Source: an uncultured beta proteobacterium (GTDB taxonomy: Bacteria > Pseudomonadota > Gammaproteobacteria > Burkholderiales > SG8-41). Taken from it: a stretch of DNA of 50,629 nucleotides. Within the stretch, counting starts at the first letter, position 1. Each line of letters opens with the position of its first letter. The stretch covers positions 1 to 50,629 of the forward strand of contig CAISYC010000039.1 of NCBI GenBank assembly GCA_903889565.1. The letters are read 5' to 3'. A model generated the notes under the pieces. It was not told the origin of the DNA and searched no databases. It saw nothing but the letters and a program-made list of their open reading frames with translations. Shown here piece after piece: positions 15,503 to 24,494 of the stretch. Made by a program: the position numbers and the translations under genes.

Positions 15503-17658
15503 ACGATGTGTTGAACGAAACCATTCCGAAACCCGAGCTGAAAAAATTCTTCAATCCGGCCAGCGTGGCGCTGGTCGGCGCCACCGACGATTTGAGCCGA
15601 TTTGCCGGCAAGGTGCTGATGCGCATGACCGACTTCGGTTACGCCGGCAAGATCTATCCGGTCAATCCGCGCTTTGCGGGTCAGAAGGTGCGCGGCCGCG
15701 AGTGTTACGCCAGCGTGCGCGATCTCCCGGAAGCGCCCGATCACGTCGGCGTGGTGGTGCCGGCGGCGCATGTGCTGGGCATACTCGAAGACTGCGCGGC
15801 GCGCGGCGCGCGTTTCGTCACGGTCTATACCGGCGGCTTTGCCGAGAGCGGCACCGCCGAGGGCAAGGCGCTGCAGGCCGAAGTGGTGGCGCTGGCGCGA
15901 CGTTCCGGCATGCGCATCATGGGCCCCAACTGCAACGGCATGATCAGCTTCGTCGACGCCTTCGCGATGACAACCTCGGCGACCATCGCCGGTCCGCGCC
16001 GGCCCGCCGGCAATGTCGGCGTGGTGTCGCAAAGCGGCGGCGCCGGCCAGGTCAACGTGATGTGGCGCGCACTCGAAGCCGGCGTCAACATCAGTTATCA
16101 GGTCAGCTGCGGCAACTCGGCCGATCTCAACATCATCGACTTCATCGAGTTCATGCTCGACGATGCCTCGACCGACGTCATCATGGCGCTGGTTGAACAT
16201 ATTCCGGACGGCCGCCGCTTCATGCAAACCGCGCGGCGCGCGGCTGCCGTCGGCAAGCCGATCGTGATGGTCAAGCTCGGCCGCACCGAGGCCGGCGGCC
16301 ATGCCGCCGCTTCGCACACCGGCGCGATGGCCGGTTCCGACGATGTCACCGATGCCGCGCTGAAACAATGCGGCGTGATCCGCGTCGATGACTGCAACGA
16401 ACTCTACGAGATGGCGATGCTGTTGCGCGCGAAACGCATTCCGCGCGGCGCGCGCGCGGCGGCGACGACGATTTCCGGCGGCAACGGCGTGCTGCTGGTC
16501 GATCACGGTGCTGCCAACGGCATCGGCTGGCCCGAATACAGCGCGGCGACGCGCGCCGAGCTGGCGAGCTTTCTGCCGAAAATGGCGACCACCGCGAATC
16601 CGACCGACGTCAGCAATGCGCTGATCGGCAAGGCCGATCTGTTTCGCCGCTGCGTTGAAACCATCGCCGCCGATGAAAACATCGACATCGTGATTCCGAC
16701 TTATACGATGACGCCGCGCGCCGACCTCGAGGCGGCGGTCGAAGCGTGGAAGTCCACGACCAAGCCGATGGCGATGCTGTGGATCGGCAAGTGCAACGAC
16801 CAGCCCGAGTTCAACCAGCTGACCATCGCCGCCACCGGCATGCCGGTGTTTCGCAATACGCTGTCCTGCGTGAAAGCAGTGAAGGCCGCGATCGATTACG
16901 GCCGCTTCATCGCCGCCAATGCAAAGCGCGCGATGCCGGAGCGGCCGGCCGGTATTGACATCGACGCGGCGCGCGCCCTGGTGCGGGCGGCCGGCGGCAC
17001 CATGACCGAGCGCGCGAGCAAACAGGTGCTCGCCGCCTACGGCCTGCCGGTGACGTGCGAAACGCTGGCGAAGACGGCGGCCGACGCCGTGCGCATCGCG
17101 TCCGAGATCGGCGGCGAAGTCGCGCTTAAAATCGAATCGGCCGACATTCCGCATAAGACCGAAGCGGGCGCGATTCGTTTGCACGTCAAGGGCAACGCCG
17201 CGGTGCGCGAGGCCTTCAAGGCGGTGCTGGCGGCGGCGAAGAGTTACAAGCCCGAGGCGAGACTCGATGGCGTGCTGGTGCAGGAAATGGCGCCGGCCGG
17301 CCTTGAGATCATGCTCGGTCTGGTGTCGGATCCGGTATTTGGTTCGGTGATCGTCGCCGGTCTCGGCGGCATCCACGTTGAAGTGCTGCGCGATCTCGCT
17401 TACCGCGTGGGGCCGATCGATCTCATGGAAGCGCATGCCATGCTCGACGAATTGCGCGGCCGCAAACTGCTTGACGGCGTGCGCGGTGCGGCGCCGCGCG
17501 ACATCAACGCGTTGTGCGACCTCATCGTGCGCCTGTCGTGGCTGGGCTACGATCTCGCGGGTGAAATCGCTGAACTCGATGTCAATCCGCTGATTCTGCG
17601 CGAGCAGGGTGCCGGCGCCAAAGTGGTCGATGCGCTGGTGATCGGGCGCAAGGGGTGA
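15499..17658 (+). CDS. Acyl-CoA synthetase (ADP-forming), acetate-CoA ligase family
   Basis: The 719-residue single-chain enzyme makes acyl-CoA from acid, ATP and CoA with release of ADP. The CoA-binding domain begins FFNPASVALVGATDDLSRFAG; the ligase-CoA domain has SQSGGAGQVN and the phospho-histidine loop AASHTGAMAGSDD near residue 275. The C-terminal ATP-grasp part includes LKIESADIPHKTEAGAIRL and ELDVNPLI. Start is fixed by the 4-bp overlap with the dehydrogenase gene. It activates the operon substrate. Acid specificity cannot be read from sequence. Confidence 0.9.
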   Translation: MNDVLNETIPKPELKKFFNPASVALVGATDDLSRFAGKVLMRMTDFGYAGKIYPVNPRFAGQKVRGRECYASVRDLPEAPDHVGVVVPAAHVLGILEDCAARGARFVTVYTGGFAESGTAEGKALQAEVVALARRSGMRIMGPNCNGMISFVDAFAMTTSATIAGPRRPAGNVGVVSQSGGAGQVNVMWRALEAGVNISYQVSCGNSADLNIIDFIEFMLDDASTDVIMALVEHIPDGRRFMQTARRAAAVGKPIVMVKLGRTEAGGHAAASHTGAMAGSDDVTDAALKQCGVIRVDDCNELYEMAMLLRAKRIPRGARAAATTISGGNGVLLVDHGAANGIGWPEYSAATRAELASFLPKMATTANPTDVSNALIGKADLFRRCVETIAADENIDIVIPTYTMTPRADLEAAVEAWKSTTKPMAMLWIGKCNDQPEFNQLTIAATGMPVFRNTLSCVKAVKAAIDYGRFIAANAKRAMPERPAGIDIDAARALVRAAGGTMTERASKQVLAAYGLPVTCETLAKTAADAVRIASEIGGEVALKIESADIPHKTEAGAIRLHVKGNAAVREAFKAVLAAAKSYKPEARLDGVLVQEMAPAGLEIMLGLVSDPVFGSVIVAGLGGIHVEVLRDLAYRVGPIDLMEAHAMLDELRGRKLLDGVRGAAPRDINALCDLIVRLSWLGYDLAGEIAELDVNPLILREQGAGAKVVDALVIGRKG

Positions 17659-17667
17659 GCGGCCGCG

Positions 17668-18402
17668 ATGACAGAACTCGATAGCGGACTTTCAAGCACG
17701 CGGCGCGACCGCGTGTTGTGGCTGGCGTTCGATCGGCCGCGCGCCGGCAATGCGGTCAACGCCGATGTTGCGGCGGCTTTTTCGCAGGCACTGGCGGCGG
17801 CCGGGAAGGACAGCGACATCTCCGCCGTGGTGCTGACCGGCGCGGGCGAGAAAATATTTTCCGCCGGCATCGACGTCAAGAATCCTCACAACCTCGCGCA
17901 CGAGGCGCTGGCGGCGAGCCGCCGCGGCGCGGTCGAGCAATGCATGGCGGCCATCTTGGAGTTCGACAAGCCGCTGATCGGCGCGGTCAACGGTTTTGCA
18001 ATCGGGCTTGGCTTCATGCTCGCTTTGCTGACCGACCGCGTGATTGCTTCAGACAATGCGCAGTTCTCGCTGCCGGAAATCGACATCAACATTCCGACTT
18101 TTCTCGGTATTTCGATCGTCGGCCGCGGCGGCGGCATTGCGCTGGCGCGCGACCTGGTGCTAACCGGGCGCCGTATGCATGCCGTCGAGGCGCAGGCGCG
18201 CGCATTGATTGCGCAGGCGGTGCCGGCGGCCCAACTCGCGGCCACCGCGCAGGCGGCGGCGCTGGAACTGGCGGCCAAACCGCGCGCCGCCTTCGCGCTC
18301 GACAAGCAATGGCTGGCGCGTGGACTCAGAGAGGAATTCGCCGCCGCCAACGCGCGTTCGGCAAGCGTGCAGGACCTGCTGGCTGCCGGCGCCGCGCATT
18401 GA
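17668..18402 (+). CDS. Enoyl-CoA hydratase/isomerase family protein
   Basis: The 244-residue crotonase-fold protein starts 10 bases after the ligase gene. The first oxyanion-hole segment is FSAGIDVKNPHN near residue 68, with the CoA-side substrate tunnel GAVNGFAIGLGFMLALL near 107-125. The place of the second catalytic Glu of true hydratases is occupied by SLPEIDINIP, so a hydratase, isomerase or hydrolase activity is possible. In this operon it would act after acyl-CoA dehydrogenation. The residues needed for a specific substrate are not diagnostic. Confidence 0.82.
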   Translation: MTELDSGLSSTRRDRVLWLAFDRPRAGNAVNADVAAAFSQALAAAGKDSDISAVVLTGAGEKIFSAGIDVKNPHNLAHEALAASRRGAVEQCMAAILEFDKPLIGAVNGFAIGLGFMLALLTDRVIASDNAQFSLPEIDINIPTFLGISIVGRGGGIALARDLVLTGRRMHAVEAQARALIAQAVPAAQLAATAQAAALELAAKPRAAFALDKQWLARGLREEFAAANARSASVQDLLAAGAAH

Positions 18403-18435
18403 CTCATTCGCATGAACGTTTAAAGGAAAAGAGCG

Positions 18436-19611
18436 ATGGAAACACTGGCGATGGATGTGGAATTGAGCGACGAACTGTGCGCAATGCGCGATGCGGTGCG
18501 CCGGTTTGTCAGCAAGGAACTCGAGCCGTGGGCGCGCGAGATCGACAAGAGCGGTGAAATCCCGCAGGGCTGCATCGATGTGCTGCAGAAGAACGGCTAC
18601 TGCGGCATGCGCCTGCCGACCGAATACGGCGGCGGCGGACTCAGTCTGTTCCAGTATTGCATCGCGCTCGAGGAATTCAGCCGCCTGCATCGTGCCTTTA
18701 CGATTGCAGCCAACTACTCTAGCGGCATGACGCCGATGGCGATCACGCGCCACGGCACGCCGGAGCAGAAAGAGAAATTCCTGCGTGGTTTTGCCGCCGG
18801 CAAACTGAAATCCGGCTTCGCGCTGACCGAGCCCGAGGGCGGCTCCGACGCGGCCGGTATGCGCACCCACGCCGAGAAGCGCGGCGACAAATGGATATTG
18901 AACGGCCGCAAACATTACATCAGCGGCGGCCACGTTGCCGACGTCATCATGGTGATGGCGGTGACCGATCCGGTGAAACGCGCGCGCGGCGGCATCACCG
19001 CCTTTCTGGTCGAGAAGGGCATGCCCGGTTTTGAAGTGACGCGTGTCGATACGACGATTGCGACCGATGCGATCAAACTCGCCGAACTGACGTTTGAAGA
19101 TTGCGAGCTGCCGGAATCCGCCGTCGTCGGTGAAGTCGGCGCCGGTTTCAAAGTGGCGATGAAGTCATTGAATGACGGCCGGTTGTCGGTATCCTGCTCC
19201 TGCGTCGGCGCCGCCGAAAGCCTGCTCGAGATGGCGACCGAACACGTCAAGGTGCGCAAGACTTTCGGCAAGCTCCTGGCCGAACGCCAGGCGATCCAGT
19301 GGATGCTGGTCGAATCGGCGACTGATATCGCGGCCGGCCGCGCGCTCGCCTACGATGTGCTGCGCCGCCTCGAAGCAGGCAAGAACGTCGGCTCCGCCGG
19401 CAGTATGTGCAAGCTGTTCTGCTCCGAGATGGTCGGCCGCGTCGCCGACCGCGCGGTGCAGATCCACGGCGGCATGGGCGTGATTCGCGGCTTTCCGGTC
19501 GAGCGCTTCTACCGCGACGTGCGCCATTACCGCGTCGGCGAAGGCGCCTCCGAAATCCAGAAAATCGTCATCGCGCGCGATCTGTTGCGCGGCGTCGATA
19601 TCGGCGACTAA
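18436..19611 (+). CDS. Acyl-CoA dehydrogenase
   Basis: A 391-residue FAD flavoprotein of the acyl-CoA dehydrogenase superfamily. Visible are GFALTEPEGGSDAAGMRT (FAD/substrate loop), KHYISGGHVADVI, RKTFGKLLAERQAIQWML and the C-terminal RVGEGASEIQKIVIARDLL, where the Glu of the GEG(A/T)SEIQ turn is near the usual catalytic position. AAAGGAAAAGAG lies before the ATG 18436. It oxidises the CoA ester at the alpha-beta bond and passes electrons to ETF. It sits between the hydratase and the thiolase-like gene in one operon. Confidence 0.9.
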   Translation: METLAMDVELSDELCAMRDAVRRFVSKELEPWAREIDKSGEIPQGCIDVLQKNGYCGMRLPTEYGGGGLSLFQYCIALEEFSRLHRAFTIAANYSSGMTPMAITRHGTPEQKEKFLRGFAAGKLKSGFALTEPEGGSDAAGMRTHAEKRGDKWILNGRKHYISGGHVADVIMVMAVTDPVKRARGGITAFLVEKGMPGFEVTRVDTTIATDAIKLAELTFEDCELPESAVVGEVGAGFKVAMKSLNDGRLSVSCSCVGAAESLLEMATEHVKVRKTFGKLLAERQAIQWMLVESATDIAAGRALAYDVLRRLEAGKNVGSAGSMCKLFCSEMVGRVADRAVQIHGGMGVIRGFPVERFYRDVRHYRVGEGASEIQKIVIARDLLRGVDIGD

Positions 19612-19624
19612 GCAAGGAACAGAT

Positions 19625-20785
19625 ATGACAAGTTCCACCAAAGCAGCGATCGTCGGCATCGGCGAGAGCCGTGTCGGCAGTGTGCCCGACCGCTCGGCCC
19701 TGCAGTTGCAGGCCGATGCGGCGCAGGCGGCGCTGGCCGATGCCGGATTGAAAATGTCCGACATCGATGGCCTGTTGACGACACCGGTGCGCGTCGAGCA
19801 CTGGAACATGCCTTGCGGCGTGGTCGCGCATCATCTCGGCGTGAAGGCGAAGTTTCTGTCGACGGTCGATCTCGCCGGCGCCTCCGGCTGCGGCATGATT
19901 CATCAGGCGGCCATGGCGGTGGCCTCAGGCCAGTGCGAAACCGTGTTGTGCGTGGCCGGCCAGAACCTGCTGTCGCACGGCTCGCGCGCGAAAGCGGTCA
20001 AAAGCATGGCCGAGGGCGGTAGCGCGCATCCGCAATTCGAAGTGCCGTACGGTCCGCTGGTGCCTTCGCTCTATGCATTGGTCGCGCAGCGCCATATGCA
20101 CGAATACGGCACCACGCCGGAACAGCTGGCAGACGTTGCCGTCACCATCCGCAAGCATGCGAGTCTCAATCCGAATGCGCATAAGCGCGAATTGATTACG
20201 GTCGAGGATGTGTTGAAGTCGCGCATGATCACTTCGCCGCTGCATATTTTTGATTGCGCCATCGTCTCCGACGGCGCCGCCGCGGCAATCGTCACCAGCG
20301 CGGCGCGCGCGCGCGATCTGAAAGCGAAGCCGGTGCATCTGCTGGGGCAGGGCTACGGCCTGCGCCACAGTCACATCGGCGACACCGAGTTGACGACCAC
20401 CGGCGCGGTCGATTCCGGACGCGACGCCTTCCGCACGGCGGGACTGACGCCGGCCGATGTGGACGTCGCGCAGATCTACGATTGCTTCACTATCACCGTC
20501 ATCGTGGAACTCGAAGACCTCGGCTTCTGCAAAAAGGGCGAGGGCGGCGCTTTCGTCGAGAACGGCCGCATCGGTCTCGGCGGAGAACTGCCGATCACCA
20601 CCCACGGCGGTCTGCTCTCGGGCGGTCATCCGGGGTTGGGCGGTGGTTTTTTTCACGTCATCGAAGCGGTGCGCCAGGTGCGCGGCGAAGCCGGCGCGCG
20701 TCAGGTCAAGGATGCCGAGGTTGCGCTGGTGCATGGCAACGGCGGCGTGATCAGCATTCATTGCACGCTGTTGCTCGGCGTCTAG
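19625..20785 (+). CDS. SCP2-thiolase-like protein (lipid-transfer/aldolase branch)
   Basis: A 386-residue thiolase-fold protein. The nucleophile-side segment is DLAGASGCGMIHQAAMA (Cys near 86) and the C-terminal part has THGGLLSGGHPGLGGG. The last thiolase motif CxGxG is replaced by VHGNGGVIS, so the second catalytic Cys is absent. That pattern and the adjacent DUF35 gene match Ltp-type retro-aldolases and SCP-x-like enzymes rather than a classical thiolase. Thirteen bases separate it from the dehydrogenase gene, with AAGGAAC as ribosome site. Confidence 0.82.
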   Translation: MTSSTKAAIVGIGESRVGSVPDRSALQLQADAAQAALADAGLKMSDIDGLLTTPVRVEHWNMPCGVVAHHLGVKAKFLSTVDLAGASGCGMIHQAAMAVASGQCETVLCVAGQNLLSHGSRAKAVKSMAEGGSAHPQFEVPYGPLVPSLYALVAQRHMHEYGTTPEQLADVAVTIRKHASLNPNAHKRELITVEDVLKSRMITSPLHIFDCAIVSDGAAAAIVTSAARARDLKAKPVHLLGQGYGLRHSHIGDTELTTTGAVDSGRDAFRTAGLTPADVDVAQIYDCFTITVIVELEDLGFCKKGEGGAFVENGRIGLGGELPITTHGGLLSGGHPGLGGGFFHVIEAVRQVRGEAGARQVKDAEVALVHGNGGVISIHCTLLLGV

Positions 20786-20799
20786 CAAAAGGAGTCATC

Positions 20800-21210
20800 A
20801 TGAGCGAAGTCATCGATCGTCCGGTGCCGGTGCCCGATGCGGCGACCGGCCCCTACTGGGCGGCGGCGCAGGAAGGGCGGCTGGTGATGCCGCGTTGCGC
20901 GGATTGCGGCAAGTATCACTTTTATCCGCACCCGCTGTGCCCGCATTGCAGCTCGGCAAAACTCGAATGGACCGCGGTCAGCGGTCGCGGCACGCTGTAT
21001 TCGTACACCGTGGTGCATCGCGCGCCGAGCCCGGCCTTCGCTGCCGAGGTGCCCTACGTGGTGGCGGTCGTCGAACTCGCGGAAGGCCCGCGTCTGATGA
21101 GCAACCTCGCCGGATGCGCGCCGGAGGCTGCGAGCATCGGCATGCCGCTGCAAGTGGCGTTTCGCAAGTTGTCGGAGTCGGTTACACTTCCCGTATTCAA
21201 GCCGCAATAG
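20800..21210 (+). CDS. DUF35 zinc-ribbon/OB-fold partner of the thiolase-like protein
   Basis: The 136-residue protein starts at ATG 20800 after AAAGGAG. The zinc ribbon is CADC...CPHC near residues 30-50, followed by an OB fold (GRGTLYSYTVVHR, VPYVVAVVELAEGPRLMSNL). DUF35 proteins bind next to thiolase-like partners and deliver or hold the acyl-CoA substrate, as in ChsH2-Ltp2. The position 14 bases after the thiolase-like gene supports this. Confidence 0.88.
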   Translation: MSEVIDRPVPVPDAATGPYWAAAQEGRLVMPRCADCGKYHFYPHPLCPHCSSAKLEWTAVSGRGTLYSYTVVHRAPSPAFAAEVPYVVAVVELAEGPRLMSNLAGCAPEAASIGMPLQVAFRKLSESVTLPVFKPQ

Positions 21211-21290
21211 ATTCGCCGGCCGGCGTGGCGCACGCTGCCGGCGTATCAAGCCATAGCGGCATACCGTGCGCCTCATTCCGGAGGGGAATC

Positions 21291-22814
21291 ATGTTGAACG
21301 CGAGCAGGGCTTTTGCGTTTCGTCGCAGTCGCTGGGCGGCCGTCGTGGCCGCGGGGTTTGGCATTGCCGCGGCCGCCGCGGCGTGGGCCGCGCAGGATGG
21401 CGCGACCATCGCGCCGGCCTCGCGCAAGATCGAATCGAAGAACATGCGTCTGGTTGGTTACAGCGATCTGCAGGGGCGCAGCGCTTACCAGCCGCTGGTG
21501 GTCAAGCAGGGCGATCGCTGGGTCGCTTATATCGGGCATCACGGCGGCAAATCGGTCAATCCGCTGACCGGCAACACCGAGGATAGCGGCACTTCGATCA
21601 TCGATGTGACCAATCCGAAAAAACCGTCTTATCTGTCGCACATTCCCGGCGAACCCGGACAGGACGAGTCGGGCGGCGCGCAGATGGTCCGCATCTGCGA
21701 CGGCAAGACGCTGCCGCATGCCGATCCTGCCAAGACCTACCTGCTGCGTCCCTACGGCAGTTCGGCCCAGGAAATCTGGGATGTCAGCGATCCGAAAAAC
21801 CCCAGCCTGTTGACGACCATCATCAAGGGGCTCAAGGACACGCACAAGAACTTCTGGGAATGCGACACCGGCATCGCCTATCTGGTGGTGGACGGCCGGC
21901 CGGAAGGTTTCCGCGCCAGCCGCATGACCAAGATCTACGATCTGTCCGATCCGGCGCATCCGAAATTCATCCGCAACTTCAGCCTCGTCGGCCAGGAACC
22001 CGGTTCGACCATGAAGGAGGTGCCGGAGAATCTGCACGGCGCGATCCGCGTCGGCAACCGCGTCTATTTCGGCTATGGCACCCTGCTCGGCGGCGTGATC
22101 CAGATTGTCGACCGCGAGAAACTGCTCAAGGGCAATCCGAATGCGAAGGATCCGTTCGCGCCGACGCCGGAGAACCTGCTTTATCCGCAGGTCGGCCGCA
22201 CCGACATGTATCCGACCGTCGGCGCGCACACCACGCTGCCGCTGCTCGGCATGGAAGTGCCGGAGTTCAGCGATTTCGTGCCGGCGACCGCAGGCTCCCG
22301 CAGCGGGCGGCCGAAAACGCGCGACATGATTCTGGTGACCGACGAATCGACGCAGAACGAATGCCGCGAGGACTATCACATGGCGTTCATGGTCGATATC
22401 ACCGACGAGACAAAGCCGTTCGGCGTGTCGAACTTCCATATCGACGAAAAGGCCGGCAAGTTCTGTGAGCGCGGCGGCCGCTTCGGCGCGCACTCGTCGA
22501 ACGAGAACATGACGCCGATTTATTACAACCGGCTGGCCTTCATCACCTGGTTCTCCGGCGGCCTGCGCGTGGTCGATATCCGCAATCCGTTCTCGATGAA
22601 GGAAGTTGCCTACTACATTCCGGCGATCAACAAGAACACCGCGCCGCGCTGCATCAAGGTTGACGGCGTCGAGCGCTGCAAGATCGCGATCCAGTCGAAC
22701 AATCCCGACGTCGATGATCGCGGCTACATCTACGTGGTCGACCGCGCCGGCACCGGCATGCACATCCTTGAGCTGACCGGCGACGCGCGCAAAATCGCGA
22801 ACTTCCCGAAATAA
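21291..22814 (+). CDS. Secreted LVIVD/beta-propeller-type protein
   Basis: The protein has 507 residues from ATG 21291, which has GGAGGGG upstream. Residues 1-36 form a signal peptide ending in AAAAAWAA. The mature part has repeats of the LVIVD type, for example TSIIDVTNPKKPSYLS, QEIWDVSDPKNPSLL, TKIYDLSDPAHPKFI and GLRVVDIRNPFSMKEV, so it folds as a propeller in the periplasm or outside. No catalytic motif is recognised. Conserved cysteines (RICDG, WECDT, ECREDY, KFCERG, PRCIKVDGVERCK) suggest disulfides. It is the last gene before the terminator, so it probably serves the operon substrate; the role is unknown. Confidence 0.7.
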   Translation: MLNASRAFAFRRSRWAAVVAAGFGIAAAAAAWAAQDGATIAPASRKIESKNMRLVGYSDLQGRSAYQPLVVKQGDRWVAYIGHHGGKSVNPLTGNTEDSGTSIIDVTNPKKPSYLSHIPGEPGQDESGGAQMVRICDGKTLPHADPAKTYLLRPYGSSAQEIWDVSDPKNPSLLTTIIKGLKDTHKNFWECDTGIAYLVVDGRPEGFRASRMTKIYDLSDPAHPKFIRNFSLVGQEPGSTMKEVPENLHGAIRVGNRVYFGYGTLLGGVIQIVDREKLLKGNPNAKDPFAPTPENLLYPQVGRTDMYPTVGAHTTLPLLGMEVPEFSDFVPATAGSRSGRPKTRDMILVTDESTQNECREDYHMAFMVDITDETKPFGVSNFHIDEKAGKFCERGGRFGAHSSNENMTPIYYNRLAFITWFSGGLRVVDIRNPFSMKEVAYYIPAINKNTAPRCIKVDGVERCKIAIQSNNPDVDDRGYIYVVDRAGTGMHILELTGDARKIANFPK

Positions 22815-22826
22815 GCAGCTAAACGG

Positions 22827-22860
22827 TCCGGTGGGCGCGCGGCGTCCACCGGATTTTTTT
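22827..22860 (+). terminator. Rho-independent terminator of the catabolic operon
   Basis: TCCGGTGG (22827-22834) pairs perfectly with CCACCGGA (22846-22853) around an 11-base loop and is followed by seven T residues. It lies 12 bases after the LVIVD gene stop. Confidence 0.9.
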
Positions 22861-22890
22861 CGTCCGCAGTTTGCAGCACGGGAGCGCGTC

Positions 22891-23874
22891 ATGACCGATC
22901 AGACGAATTTTTCCAGTCGCGGCATTTTCGTCATTGCGCTGGCGCTGGTTGCCGCTGCCGCCGCCGCGCAAACCTATCCGTCGAAGCCGGTGCGCCTGGT
23001 CTCGCCCTATCCGCCGGCCGGCGTCAACGATCTGCTGGCGCGCATCATCGCGCCTAAACTCGGTGAATATCTGGGGCAACCGGTGGTGGTGGAGAACCGC
23101 GCCGGCGCCACCGGCAACATCGGCGCCGACATCGTCGCGCACTCGCCGGCCGACGGTCATACGCTGCTGATGGGGCAGGCCGGCAATCTTTCAATCAACA
23201 TCAGCCTGATGGCGAAGATGCCGTTCGACCCGGTGCGCGATTTCGCGCCGATCACGCTGGTGGCGGCGACGCCCAATGTGCTGGTCGTGCATCCGTCGCT
23301 GCCGGTAAAGAGCGTCAAGGACCTCGTGGCGCTGGCGAAAGCGAAGCCCGGCATGATCAACTACGCAACCTCCGGCATCGGCAGCCCCGGGCATCTCGCC
23401 GCCGAACTCCTCAATAAATCGGCGGGCATCAAGCTCGTGCATATTCCATACAAGGGCGCGGCGCCGGCGCTGCTCGATGTGGTGGCCGGCAACGCGCAGC
23501 TTTATTTCACCTCGCCGGCATCGGCCATGCCCTTCATGCCGTCGGGCCGTTTGCGCATGGTCGCGGTGGCGAGCATCAAGCGTTCGGCGCTGCTGCCCGA
23601 TCTGCCAACGGTAGCGGAGGCCGGCTATCCCGATTTCGACGTCTCGTCGTGGTGGGGCGTGGTGGCGCCGGCGGCGACACCGCGCGATGTCGTGATGCGT
23701 CTGCATGCCGAGATCAACCGCGCTCTCGCGCTGCCGGAGACGCGCGCCAGGATCGCCGAGTTGGGCGCCGAGATTGTCACCAGCAATACGCCCGAGCAGT
23801 TCGCCGCCTACATCAGGACGGAGACCGTCAAATGGGCCAGGCTGATCCGCGAGGTCGGCGTCAAGCCCGAGTAG
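22891..23874 (+). CDS. Bug-family (TctC) periplasmic solute-binding protein
   Basis: The 327-residue protein has a signal peptide (hydrophobic IFVIALALVAAAAAA, cleavage before QTYPSKPVR). The Bug hallmarks are PVRLVSPYPPAGVNDLLARIIAPKL, VVVENRAGATGNIGADIV, HIPYKGAAPALLDVVAGN and VRMVAVASIKRSALLPDLPTVAEAG in pieces. Such proteins bind carboxylates in the periplasm for a TctAB permease, or act alone as sensors. No TctA/B gene is here, which is normal in Burkholderiales. It lies after the terminator so has its own transcript. The ligand may be the acid used by the upstream operon. Confidence 0.9.
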   Translation: MTDQTNFSSRGIFVIALALVAAAAAAQTYPSKPVRLVSPYPPAGVNDLLARIIAPKLGEYLGQPVVVENRAGATGNIGADIVAHSPADGHTLLMGQAGNLSINISLMAKMPFDPVRDFAPITLVAATPNVLVVHPSLPVKSVKDLVALAKAKPGMINYATSGIGSPGHLAAELLNKSAGIKLVHIPYKGAAPALLDVVAGNAQLYFTSPASAMPFMPSGRLRMVAVASIKRSALLPDLPTVAEAGYPDFDVSSWWGVVAPAATPRDVVMRLHAEINRALALPETRARIAELGAEIVTSNTPEQFAAYIRTETVKWARLIREVGVKPE

Positions 23875-23967
23875 GGGGCTGATACACGGCGCCGTATGCC
23901 GCCGGCCGCGCTATTGATTTCGCGCCATGGCGGAGCGTTCATGCAGCGCCGGCAAGTTTGAACGAAC

Positions 23968-24318
23968 TTACGCCGCCAGTGCGGTGAGGCGGTTGCGTGT
24001 GCGCAGGCGCCGCGCGTGTTCGCTGCCCCACTTGCACATCAGGCGCAGGATCGGCACGAGCGTGCGGCCGAATTCCGTCAGCGAGTATTCGGTTTTGGGC
24101 GGCACCTGCGCGTAGACCTTGCGCAGCACCACGCCGTCGCCTTCCAGCTCGCGCAGCTGCTGGCTCAGCATGCGCTGGGTGATGCCGGGGATAGCGCGTT
24201 TGAGTTCGCTGAAGCGTTTGGTGCCGCCGCTCAAATGCCACAAAATCACCGGCTTCCATTTTCCCCCTATCACGCTCAGGGTGATTTCCGCCGGGCACAA
24301 TGCCGCTTCAGGTGCCAT
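23968..24318 (-). CDS. HxlR-family winged-helix regulator
   Basis: A 116-residue protein with the HxlR pattern: [31 protein letters not shown] then [41 protein letters not shown] (quoted in pieces). It lacks an obvious ligand domain, as usual, and keeps one Cys (LCPAEI) near the N-terminus, the position used for thiol or quinone sensing in some relatives. It is divergent from the molybdenum hydroxylase genes, which it probably controls. A palindrome lies just upstream of its start. Confidence 0.9.
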   Translation of the reverse strand: MAPEAALCPAEITLSVIGGKWKPVILWHLSGGTKRFSELKRAIPGITQRMLSQQLRELEGDGVVLRKVYAQVPPKTEYSLTEFGRTLVPILRLMCKWGSEHARRLRTRNRLTALAA

Positions 24319-24342
24319 TGTTTACTCCCCTCTTTCATGATG

Positions 24343-24358
24343 GTTACTTTTTTGTAAC
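24343..24358. promoter_or_regulatory. Likely HxlR operator
   Basis: GTTAC-TTTTTT-GTAAC is a perfect inverted repeat 25 bases before the hxlR-type ATG. On the minus strand a TTGATA -35 and TATTCT -10 with an 18-bp gap lie just upstream, so the repeat would cover the transcription start and give autorepression. GTTAC/GTAAC palindromes are common before HxlR-family genes. Confidence 0.6.
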
Positions 24359-24494
24359 TACTATACAGAATAGCCTGTAGCATGCAAAATTATCAAGCAG
24401 CATGCGGCCTGCCTGTCATCGAATTTACATCAGGCGATGATGAAATGGCCGTTTCGACACTGTTTCAATCACCCCGATTCCCGCGGAGAATGCG

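Noticed and set aside
15460-17436. 658-codon open frame opposite the acyl-CoA synthetase
   Set aside because: Shadow caused by GC-rich codon bias; the plus-strand gene has unmistakable catalytic motifs.
21273-22892. 539-codon open frame opposite the LVIVD-repeat gene
   Set aside because: Covers a gene with signal peptide, ribosome site and terminator on the other strand; composition is typical of a shadow.
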